A DNA stretch of 64,000 nt, taken from NCBI GenBank assembly GCA_958295665.1, contig OY282559.1, forward strand, positions 272,874,047 through 272,938,046, read 5' to 3'. This DNA is from Tipula vernalis. Its lineage: Eukaryota; Arthropoda; Insecta; Diptera; Tipulidae. The notes beneath the pieces were generated by a model that made no database searches, was not told the origin of the DNA, and worked only from the letters and a program-made list of their open reading frames with translations. The position numbers and the translations under genes were made by a program. This document shows, one piece after another, positions 33,539-43,658 of this stretch (its first letter is position 1; each line of letters begins with the position of its first letter).

Positions 33539-34454
33539 CTACCTTGATCAACAAGTTCTCGGAATAACTACCATGTGGCGCTCCCATCGTTCCGATTTGA
33601 GTTCTATTTTTTTGTTAAGTTGGTACATCTGTTGTTGATATTCCCTCTAAATCTTAGCGTCATAGCTTGACATTTGCAAAAGTTACGTTGTCAAGAGTAC
33701 ATCTATCTCTGTGTGTGTTGGCGATTATTTACAATTTTAGAAATTATTTACAATTTTAGACATGATTTGCGAGGCTGAATCCGATCCCACATTCATCAAA
33801 AGGATCATTACTGGAGACGAGACGTGGGTTTATGAATACGACACGCAATCCAGACATCAGGCAAGTGAATGGCGTTCACAAAAAAAAACCATGTCGTTTT
33901 CAGTTAAAAAAGAATGCAATGCTCACGGTTTTCATGGATTACAACGGTGTAGTGCATCATGAATTTTTGCCAGAAGGCCAGACCGTAAACAAAGAGTATT
34001 ATTTGGGCATTATGAGACGTTTGCGTGAAGCAATTCGCCGAAAGAGACCAGAATTGTGGGCAGAAAACTCGTGGATTTTGCACCATGATAACGCACCGTC
34101 GCACAGTGTCATCATTATTCGTAATTTTTTGAGGAAAAATGCAACAAATACCATCCAACAGCCACCGAATTCATCTGATTTGGCTCCCTGTGACTTCTTT
34201 CTGTTTAATCGAGATAAAAAACCATTACGGGGAACGCGTTTCAGCAGCCGAGAGGAAATAATGGGAAAATCGCCAACACACACAGAGTAGATGTACTCTT
34301 GACTACGTAACTTTTGCAAATGGCAAGCTATGACGCTAAGATTTAGAGGGAATATCAACAACAGATGTACCATCTTAACAAAAAAACAGAACTCAAATCG
34401 CAACGATGGGAGCGCCACACGGTGGTTATTCCGAGAACTTGTTGATCAAGGTAG
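33539..34454 (+). mobile_element. mariner element with 188-bp terminal inverted repeats, internally deleted
   Basis: The ends read CTACCTTGATCAACAAG and its inverse and are flanked by TA (33537-33538 and 34455-34456). The inverted repeats run from 33539 to about 33726 and from about 34268 to 34454, with only a few differences, far longer than the usual ~30 bp of mariner. Total 916 bp. The 5' part of the transposase is gone, so the internal region is only about 540 bp. Confidence 0.93.
33762..34290 (+). pseudogene. mariner transposase, C-terminal two thirds
   Basis: Frame one (33762-33962) has IITGDETWVYEYD with the first catalytic Asp; frame two (33832-34290) has NAMLTVFMDYNGVVHHEFLPEGQ, NKEYYLGIMRRLREAIRR, ILHHDNAPSH (second Asp) and LAPCDFFLF (third Asp), with 34 residues between the last two Asp as in DD34D mariners. 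A one-base shift near 33880-33895, in an A-run, separates the frames. The helix-turn-helix DNA-binding half is deleted. The stop codon at 34288-34290 lies inside the right terminal repeat. Confidence 0.88.
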
Positions 34455-34459
34455 TACAT

Positions 34460-36700
34460 ATAGAGAGAGGTATGTATAGATCCATTGAGATAATAATTTA
34501 CAATCCATATGTTCAGTTGAACTAAGCTCAAGCTTAGAATGTACATAATTCACAATCGAATCTTGTATCACAGTTATTAGAAAAATAGTTAGTCTAAATA
34601 GAAATTCTTAATGTCTAATAAACTTCGAATAAGCATAGAAACCTCCAGAATTCTTATTTATTGCCTGAAATGTATCAAAAACCACACAACTCAACTCCAC
34701 GCGCATTTGTACGCCATGAAAATGTCTCGAACTTTCAGTTGATCAAAGTATCGAAAACAGGATATGTGAAAATTTTAAATCAGAACAATCCCGAACAAAC
34801 CACCGACTTTTGTAAATTTCCAGTTCTCGAAATTCGATAATTGCAATTCGAAGTACAGAGGTAATTGCGGGGCAGGTAAAATTGAAATGTTGATCGATTA
34901 TAGTTAACTGAAACCCGCTTCGAATTAGCCAGTTTACTAAATAGAATAGCCATAGCCTCAATCTCTAAATCTACGGTTAACGAAAGATTAACTTTGCACT
35001 TGCGTTAACCAGATATCGATAACATTTTCCTTTCCGTCCATAAGCTCGCAATGTTTACTTGTAGCTGGATATGTCCGTCCATGTAAAGAGTCGGTATTTG
35101 CGTGTGTATTCCATTTTTAACGTTTGATCTGTAAATCGCAAGTTTGAAGGCATGCGCTTACCACCTGGTCTAGTTCTCTTTGTTTTGTAAATGTTGATCT
35201 CCTAGGTGCTTAACAAATCGATATCTCTGCTGCTATATCAACTCGGTATTTTGTCATGCTGATTCTTACCATTATTAACCGATGTTCTGTAGAACTTATC
35301 TTTATGGATCATTCCTTTACGGAATATGACAAAACGGCATGTTTTTGTATGGTGCATTTCGGTATACGGAAAAGGGTAGGGTACGGCGTAAGGTTCACTA
35401 TAACGCATCTTTCAAGACAGCTGATATCTCTCTACATTTACCGGTCTTTTCTTGATAGTTTTCGTCTTACCCTAAAGAGATTTAAAGTTCGAATCGGCAT
35501 TTTAAACTCTAACTAAACTAAAACTTTCTCTATCATAATTTCAATAACACCAAGAAGCCAGGATTTACCTACATTTTTTTTCCACAGAATCGTTTTTACG
35601 TACGACGGCAGCTTCACCCGATAATCTAGTATTATTTTGTTCTTTATTATTACACGTTCTGTGGAACAGAGCTTGGGTGTACAACTCCATCGATTATATC
35701 TTTAATCATACTGTGTAAGTTTTCCGCATAGTCAAGCTGTAACCGTTTTTTCCCAATCTCGAAACAGAGATGGAAGTTATGAGGCAATTAAATGTAAAAA
35801 TCAGCTTCTTCCCCTTTCATGTTAATTCTTCGCTTTTAGCAATTCCGTTAATATTTGAATTTTCTTATTTGTTTATTTGTGCTGTAAACAGGTCGTATTT
35901 ATTCGTAAGGGTCCTTTCAATTCCATTCGATAGATTTATCACTTGTGATCACTGCCGCATTTCCGATTTGACACTTTCTTTATTTCGATACCGATGTACA
36001 CACTTTCTTTATTTCGATACCGTCGCCGGTTCATATTGAAATTTAAACCCATCATATTGAAACATTTTCATTCCACTAGTTTGACTATTTCAGCGTTTCA
36101 AGCTTTAAAATTCCACCATACATGTAATATTTAACTCTTTATTAAATTATCAATTAACTACAGTCTATTTATTCATTTTCGCGTAAACGTGCATAATCAT
36201 CATAAAAATCGGGTTTCATTGGTTGTGGTCTCAAATAACCGGACCTCACAAATTTTGTGTATAAAAGATACATTTGTTAAAGATTAAAATATTTTGCTTT
36301 TTTACATAATGAAAACACTTGCAGACAGGTAGCAGCCACCACGTTTACATTACGAGAAGAATGTAAAAGCAAAATCCCAAAATTATTTCTTCGAATTTTT
36401 CCTTTCTCTTGCAAATACAATTTCATCTTCAATTACTTGCTGTGCAAGGGCAAAAAAATTAAAAATATAAAATTTTCCGGCAGGTTTTATTTATTTATTT
36501 TTTCGTCTGCTTTTGTACGCGGTCAAAACTAATTAGTGAGTTTATAGTAGAATTATTATTGTTGTAAATATTACGGTAGGATATTTATTTTTAATTTAAA
36601 AGTAAATTGGTGCTCCAGGGTAAATGGTGTTTACCTACAAAGTATAATACATTTCTATATATGTTTAAGTAATTTATAAATATTTCATTTAAATAAAATA
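34460..36700. other. Stretch with only weak signals
   Basis: A minus-strand frame at 34961-34743 contains GFQLTIIDQHFNF and IIEFRELEIYKSRW, faintly like the end of an I/R1-type endonuclease (W-x-v-x-xxSxSDHxxIxFxxx). A 23-bp word, acactttctttatttcgata with ccg, is repeated at 35971 and 36000 (29-bp period). Nothing else was recognised. Confidence 0.3.
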
Positions 36701-36704
36701 CTTG

Positions 36705-36788
36705 AAATAATTTTTCCCCCATTTAATTATGTTATGCCGAATGCGGTTATATTTCCAATAACATAATTAAATGGGGAAAAATTATTTT
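36705..36788. repeat. Hairpin with 30-bp arms
   Basis: The arm aataatttttcccccattt... at 36705-36734 pairs with 36759-36788; the only differences are one missing C in the C-run and an end base. The loop is 24 bases. It lies beside the BEL gag remnant and is non-coding. Confidence 0.8.
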
Positions 36789-36917
36789 ACCTTCATTATT
36801 ATTAATATAATGTATAATATTATTTTTTACAATGGATTCGATATTTGATACGTTAGAATCAGTAGAAGATATGGCTTCCAAGACCCGTGCTCGTTGTGTT
36901 AGAATCTCCATGACCTC

Positions 36918-37669
36918 TTATATGGGTAGATCTTTATCGATCGGTTTTTTTATCTCAATTTGGTGACGGGATACTGAGTCTACCAATTGCGAAATGTGGA
37001 GTACCAAATATAAATCCCATTGGTCTATTGGGATTTTTAACGACTTTAAAGCATTATATTGCTTCCAAAAGGAATCTATGAATATTTGCAAATCTTTTGC
37101 ACTATTCTCCTTTCTAACTGGCTCTAAATTATATAATGATTGCATATGCAATGTTTTAATTCTTGAATGATTTTCATAATGTTTGAAAAGAGAATTCCAC
37201 ACTTGATTATAGTTCTCGTCGGAATTCGGGATTGATTCAATAAAATGGTACGCTGAATCTCCCCTTAGACAATTCTCCAAGCACGAAAACTTGAGATTTA
37301 TATTAAGTCTGGTTTCATTATGTACCCGTTGTACAAACATTTGGTGAAATCCTACCCTATTATTATAGATTTTTTTGTGTAATTTCAACAAACCGAACCA
37401 CACTTTTTATATGATCGCTATTGTTTCGTCAATACCACTACATATATAGGCATGATTTCGGGTAAATAACTTGTATAACTTACCTCTTCTTTCTCATTTA
37501 AATTGTATTGAATTAATAATATTGAAAAGGCATTTACTACCACATCGCTTTGTTTTGTTTGATTGGTCCAATTTTTTTTTGTAAATAAAATGGTACATTC
37601 AGTACATTCCATATTTTTAAGTGTAGTTAAGATATTCTGTATTATTTTTGATTTTTGGCGAGTGAACAT
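36918..37669 (-). pseudogene. BEL/Pao Gag (DUF1759-like) fragment
   Basis: The 37403-36918 frame reads FSCLENCLRGDSAYHFIESIP, ENYNQVWNSLFKHYEN, IKTLHMQSLYNL and LQIFIDSFWKQYNALKSL. The order KFxxLxxxLxGxAxxxIxxxPxxxxNYxxAwxxLxxRYxN...HxxxLxxL is that of the DUF1759 Gag region of BEL/Pao elements. A preceding frame (37669-37418) may hold the N-terminus. Stops separate the two. No protease or polymerase follows on this strand. Confidence 0.75.
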
Positions 37670-37925
37670 TTAAGGTAAATTTGATGAATATAAACCATTT
37701 AATATATTCGTATAAATACTAATTCAAATTAAATTGTGTGATTATAAATTCATAATTTTAATGAATCAAACATGGTTGTTAAATTTTTGTCTGAAAAATA
37801 TGTATGTTCATATAATATAAATGAACTATTTTCAAAAAAATTGGTGTTATAAAAAGATAATAAATACATAATTTTGGTTCTGACATGTTTGTACAATCCT
37901 AAATGTACAATCTTAACTCTTCAAC

Positions 37926-40147
37926 ACAGTATGACCAACGAATTTTGATGACAGTACTCAAAGCAAAATAGACATCACTTTCGTATTCGTAAAATTTGGT
38001 TAGATGTACCATATTCCTCTTTATTTTTATTAGTCCTTCGCTTTTCCGACCGGTTTTGATTTTTTACTCTATTCATTACTATATCTAATTTCCAATTCTT
38101 TTGATAAGCAAATAATTTAGTGTATATTTTAATAAAATAGGACGAAAGCACAGTGAAACGTCAGTTGAATTAAGAAAATTAGTAGTTTTTCATCGGGAAA
38201 CAGGGAAAACTTTAAATGAAATGAGTTAAATGGTTCGAATCAGTATTTCTACAGTACAGTGTATCACAAAAAGCCATCATTGAGCATCGAGTAGAGAACT
38301 TACTGAGAAACGCCAAGCTCAAAAAGCGTACCGAGGTAGAGGAAGAGTATTTAGAACGTGAAATTTAAAAGATTCTCACCATGAAACTCTCCATCATTTA
38401 CTGAAAAATCTGGGTATAATGGTATGGATTGTTTCTCGGCATCTGAGGAGGGTAGAAGACACTTAATCATGAACACACACACACACACTTAAATTATGAA
38501 TAGAGCAAACTCCCTTGAAATTCTAAAGGCAAATTTACCTGAGATTATCATTCGAGTGGGAATAAAGAAGATTTTATGTTTTATCAGGACAACTATCCGA
38601 AACATAAGGCCTACAATATACGACAATGGAAACTCTTTAATTATCATAAATATATTAAAAATGTACCGCAATCACCTGACATTAATTCGATTAAAAACCT
38701 CTGGCAAGAAATGGTAAGTTAGATCCGAAAACATCTGATATCAAATAAATATGAATTAATATATCAATTACAAACGGAGTGGAGTAATATTGAGCCAAAA
38801 GTAATGGAAAAATTGATGTGGCCAATGTCAAATCGTTTGATAGAGGTGTACAAAAACGGTAAATCTACTAGTTATATTTTTTTAAAGTTCAAGTTTCTCT
38901 AATTACGAATATGAAAGTGATTGGAATTTGTACGATAACATTGGACATAGAAGTTTTTTTTCGTGTTTTTAGTAAAACGAGAGTAAATACGTTCCATAGA
39001 AATCTATGGTATAAAACATTTCATAATATTTGTTAGTTATCTTTTTGTTTTATGTCAAAATTTCCCGTTAAAAAATGGTTTATCTCTGTCACTCTAATGG
39101 ATTAATTTTTTTTTGTCTTCTTTCGACTTCAAGTCAGCTCTCTCAATTATGCATAGTGGAATATGGGCATTAAACGTGATTCCACTTACCCGTGCAGTGG
39201 ATCATAATGTATTCGTAATTTCAGCCTTAATAACTAAAAATGAACAGAAAACCATAATGTGTAAAATAATAACTGTTTTATTTTTATATAAATGATAATT
39301 ACAGTTGTCTATTTTTTTATGGAAACCATTGGTTTATAAATGACACATTTTAACAAAACTCAAATTAAACATAGTCAAAAATTCATATCACTTTCATATT
39401 CGTAATTCAACACAGTTGATTACAAAAACTTAAACTGTTTGATTTTCTCCCCACTATTTGTCGCCCGTCATATCCAAAAGTGACGTCTATTTTGCTTTAA
39501 GGCCCTTTCCGAAAGTTATACTCATTTATTTAGACATACTTATTTAAATAAGTATGTTGACGAGGTAACTTAAAAATAAGTATAAATATCCCTTTTAGCA
39601 AAAAAAAAAAACAATTAAAATTCTGTTAAAAGATTTATAAAACATTAGAAATTATTTTATCTTTAAAATGAAGCGAAAGTTAAAGAAAAGTTACGAAATT
39701 GGCGTTTACAGAAATAGTTCGATCATCAAACTTATCCATCTATTTACGAACAAATGAGATAACTTCAAGCTAATTTAGATGCTGTTCTTTTCATTTTTTT
39801 TTCTCAAAATGCATTTTCGAATTTTGCTTTCATATAAAAAGGTATTGTTAACATTTTGTACAGTCCTTACTAAAATTATTTGTACCTGCTAAATTTTTGA
39901 TGCAACGTAATGCAAACAACTTTTTGAAAACATTAATTTTAATTCAATAAATTTAATTACCCTACTTTCAACATATAAAATTCGCATGTGAAATCAATTC
40001 GAATGATTTTACAGACTTATTTTAGATGGCGGCTAATAAGTCGATAAGTATGAAATAAGTATGTATAACTATCGAAAAGCGCCTAAGTAGAAATTTATAA
40101 TTTTCTTTTTGAATAGTAACGTTATCAAATTTCGTTGGTCATACTGT
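37926..40147 (+). mobile_element. Tc1-like element with complex, nested terminal repeats
   Basis: ACAGTATGACCAACGAA at 37926 has its inverse at 40131-40147, and looser similarity continues inward for about 20 bases. Inside, aaagcaaaatagac(a/g)tcacttt at 37960 has its inverse at 39474-39496. A third word, tcacttt-c(g/a)tattcgtaa, occurs at 37977 and 39385 in direct and at 38908 in inverted orientation, like the repeated transposase-binding sites of IR/DR Tc1 elements. No clean TA flank was found at the outer ends, so the inner pair may be the real termini and the outer pair a host element. Confidence 0.6.
38160..38870 (+). pseudogene. Tc1-family transposase, decayed
   Basis: N-terminal pieces include ETGKTLNEMS and MVRISISTVQ, matching the G-x-s-xxEIAxxLgxsxsTVxxxi helix-turn-helix. 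The C-terminal part reads KDFMFYQDNYPKHKAYN (second catalytic Asp, usual FQQDNDPKHTA) and QSPDINSIKNLWQEM (usual QSPDLNPIENLWxxL), followed by a stop and WSNIEPKVMEKLMWPM plus RLIEVYKNGKSTSY, the typical C-terminus. The Glu normally in IENLW is replaced by Lys, so even the restored active site would be dead. Several stops. Confidence 0.85.
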
Positions 40148-40324
40148 CCTGAAGAGAAGATTGTACATTCAAAAATATGTAAGAAAAAAACTATGCATTT
40201 ATTGTTATTGTTTAAAATCAATTTAATTCTTAAAAATAGTTCATTTACGAATATAAGTGTGATCCACTGTAAAAAAAATTGCCGACCAAATTCTCGGTAA
40301 ACTAATTCGTCAAGGACAGCATAT

Positions 40325-40423
40325 TCACCCATTCCACACGAGTCGCGCTCACGCTGTTGCACTTCTTCGTCTCTTACCTCTTTGCACTATTTTTGCCTAG
40401 CGCGACTTGTGTGGAATGGGTGA
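40325..40423. repeat. GC-rich hairpin, 25-bp arms
   Basis: TCACCCATTCCACACGAGTC... at 40325-40349 pairs with 40399-40423 with a single mismatch (ACACGAG against ACACAAG). The spacer of about 49 bases is pyrimidine-rich. The arms are much richer in GC than their surroundings. It could be a short foldback element; no target duplication was seen. Confidence 0.8.
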
Positions 40424-40667
40424 TTAAATGTTCCACTTTTTGTTTACCAGTATCTTTCGCAAAATATTTGTTTCTAACGACAACAAAAATCGTATTTGGA
40501 GGATCACAAATAATTTACTATTAAATAATTCGGTTAAACGAGAAATACAACAGAAATAAAATAATTGAAATTGTAAAAACTACACAGATATGCGGGAATA
40601 TTCACACAAATTTTGGCTCATTGTAACTTTTTTTATTAAAGAAATTTTGCACTGTAAAACACTATTA

Positions 40668-41152
40668 CCGATTTTCCATCGTCATAGTATAATAGTATAA
40701 TAGTATTATACTATTATTCTACGACGATGGAAAACCGAAGTTGATAGTATAATAGTATAATTATAATATTTTGTTATACTAGCTATCAAAAATATAATAG
40801 GTAGCAAATTGTGTTTTTAACATTGTAAATTTATCTGACAGTGTATTATTTTGACAATTCACTAAATTACCATTGGATTTTTTTTTTTGTTTTTTTTTGG
40901 TGGTATCTGCATAGTGCATACATTTTATTAATTTTTTAAAAACACAACTAATGCGTATGCTTGGTTATTTTTAATTGTTTTTTTATTATGAAAACACGTT
41001 AAAATTTTCAAAATAAGAATTATACCTACGTTCACATAAAAAAAACTATAATTGGTGATAACTTCATCGCGTGCGATGGAAAACCGACAAGGAATAATAG
41101 TATAATAGTATTATACTATTAGGCTATTATACTATTAACGATGGAAAATCGG
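40668..41152. mobile_element. MITE, 485 bp, TA-flanked, each end itself palindromic
   Basis: The ends are CCGATTTTCCATCGT and its inverse, flanked by TA at 40666-40667 and 41153-41154. Each end is in turn a small palindrome: the left one runs from 40668 to about 40736 and the right one from about 41071 to 41152, both built of CGATGGAAAA(C/T)CGG arms around tagtataatagtat words. The centre is non-coding and AT-rich. TA duplication fits Tc1/mariner-type mobilisation. Confidence 0.85.
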
Positions 41153-41732
41153 TATATGTAGCATTCAAAATGCGCAGACATCAATTTTTTGTATAATAAT
41201 TATATTATAAAATATAATAACAATTTAATAAAACTTAAAAAAAACATTTACGTCCTTGCCCTACATACATATGTATGACCTGCAAAAAAATAAATATCTG
41301 AAAAAAATTGAATTCCTGAAACCGATGGATGATCAACTTGATCATTTTTCCTTAATTATTGGGGGTCGACTAAAAAACTAAACAGATAAAGCAACTACAA
41401 AACAATTAATAATAAAAAAGCAATACTAACAAAATTAACAAAATAGGACATTTTTGTTTGTACGAGAAACGGAACGAGTATTGAAAAATCGAAAAGCGTT
41501 TGCATTCATCAAAAAATTTCTTAACGACAAAAAAAAGAAGCGAAACGAGTGAGATAGTTAATCTAAAATTGCATGAAAAAGACAAAGGAGATTATGCATA
41601 TACATATATAGTTTGCGTGCCATTGAATATCAACTTTACAAATGTATTTGGATTTTTTATTATACTTTCCCGATCATACACACAAGGAGTTGAAATCAAA
41701 AAAACAAGAAAAAAAATGTCGGCTTGTATATG

Positions 41733-41784
41733 ATCAAAAACATCTATAATTCCACATTCCACATGAATTATAGATGTTTTTGAT
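41733..41784. repeat. Perfect 20-bp hairpin upstream of the DUF4806 gene
   Basis: atcaaaaacatctataattc at 41733-41752 and its exact inverse at 41765-41784 surround a 12-base loop (cacattccacat). It lies 140 bp before the DUF4806 start codon and may belong to the left end of that transposon. Confidence 0.85.
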
Positions 41785-41923
41785 ATGATATATAGCTACT
41801 GCATATTTATAATTTTTTTTATACATCTACATACATAATACATAAAATAGAAAGTCTATATTGTCAGTTCCATCTTCCATTCTAAATTATTGAAAACGTG
41901 TTTTTAATAAACAAACAGAAAAT

Positions 41924-43404
41924 ATGTCCTTTTCAATTATACAAACTATTGAAAATGGTAAGTACCTAATTACAAGTGTACCACATAAATGGGTGAGCAA
42001 CAACACGTTGTATTGGCCTACTAATAAATCTACTTTGGCTAAGTTACAAAAAAAAGGACACAGTGTGCCGGAGATTTCGTGGACAACATATCCATGTGTT
42101 GTCAAAAAAACTGGCCTTACTTCTTATGACCAAGCTACACAATTTGAAAAGGAAATGTTGGATTGGTCCTATTCAGAATCTCAACCACAAAAATCAGAAA
42201 CGTGCGTCGAAAATAAAAAGAAACGGGCATATCTTGCTGATACATCTCAAAAATTGTCTTTATCTCAAATGGCAAACTTTAATGACCTATTTGAAATCAA
42301 GAATACGGATCTCGCAGTTCCCAGCTCTCCTGTGTTTCCTTTACTCCAGCGTGAAAGCCCAGTAATTAACAGAGAAGCCGCAGTTATTAAACAATCAAAA
42401 ATAACAGAAACAACAAATTTAGTTGATCCAACAGAGCGGAATGATGATGATGACCCACCGGCTTTTCACAATCACAATCTACCAAGTAATATTACTGAAA
42501 CAGAAGACAACAATGCGGTAATGTCTTGTGATATATCAAATTTAAACGAACTCTTGAATTTCAAACTGTAAGTAAACATACAATTATGTTAATGTTATGT
42601 TAATTCTAAAAATATTTTTTATTTTTTAGTTGAACAACGTTTAGCAAAACTTGAAGTTGGTAACTCTCAAATGAATGCAATGTTGGATAAAATTCTCGAA
42701 ATCCTTAGAAATGGACACCAAAATCAAAATATTTGTGTATCTGCGCCCGACATACTCACATCGTTTCCATTTCCTTTAATTAATGTTGAGCAGGTAAAGA
42801 AGTTGGAATTAAAGCTTTTGGAAGATGACTTCAAAAAAAAAATTGTAATGGCGATATACGAGTACTTTATTATATACTAGGCATTTTATTTAACTTTAAT
42901 TAATTACAGATAAGAGAACTTAAACGTATGAATGGATCTTCAGGAAATTTAGATGGAAAGAAAGTTTCCTATAAATTAATCGATTGGCTTTTTGATAGAA
43001 AATTATTAACCGAATATACCTGGACGGGATCTTCCAAAAACAAAACCAAAAATGCGTTTTTATCTTTAAAACAAATTCTGGATATGATATTTCAGATTGT
43101 TAACAGTGCTAACGCTAAATTTAACATGCATATGGTTGAAGAATTTTTGAAAATAAATATTTTAAAGTACAGCGAAAGTCGTTTTCAGCAAATAGACCAT
43201 CAGTCACAAGAACGCCAAAGCAAACGTAAAACTAAATCAAATACGCACAAAAATTTGCTAAATTGCGAACGTGTGAACAAGGAAACTTCAAATAATGAGT
43301 CGAGTCTTTCGCATAAGTATTTTTATTATTCATATACAAAACAAATTATAACAGTTATTATTTATTTTAGTGATGAAGGAACTTCAACGTCTGTGCAAAA
43401 CTAA
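41924..43404 (+). CDS. DUF4806-domain protein, three exons, intact
   Basis: Exons 41924-42567, 42631-42844 and 42910-43404 join in frame through introns of 63 and 65 bp (GTAAGT...TTTTAG and GTAATG...TTACAG) into 450 codons plus stop. Residues 1-100 (IIQTIENGKYLITSVPHKW, YWPTN, WTTYPCVVKKTG) match the N-terminal segment usual in these insect proteins. A short coiled coil (LEQRLAKLEVGNSQMNAML) spans exon 1-2. The DUF4806 domain starts FPFPLINVEQVKKLELKLLED and continues over exon 3 with KKVSYKLIDWLFDRKLLTEYTWTG and KNAFLSLKQIL. The tail is basic. Role unknown; such genes recur beside DDE transposases in insect transposons, so a DNA-binding or transposition-accessory role is inferred. It converges on the broken transposase at 43659-45804. 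Confidence 0.85.
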
Positions 43405-43658
43405 ATTGTGTTAATTATTATTAATTATTTTATTTATTATTTCTATTATTAATTTAACCAAATTTTTAAATTGAATTTATATTATCTGAACTGCAATTTT
43501 TATGTAATTCTTTAATTTTTATTAATTTTTATGTAATAAAAAATGTAACATGTTTATATTATTTTACATAATAAACTGCTTTGTTTAAATTAATTTAATA
43601 ATCGGTATCAAGTGTATGAATTATTGGGGTAAAAACAATTGACTTTTCACGTGGAAGA
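43405..43658. other. Shared 3' spacer between convergent genes
   Basis: Very AT-rich. aataaa-type polyadenylation signals are present for the plus gene (gtaataaaaaatg at about 43533, cataataaactgc at about 43567). No other feature. Confidence 0.45.

Noticed and set aside
38226..38240. B-box-like ggttcgaatc
   Set aside because: It lies in the helix-turn-helix coding region of the Tc1 transposase and no A box or tRNA fold surrounds it.
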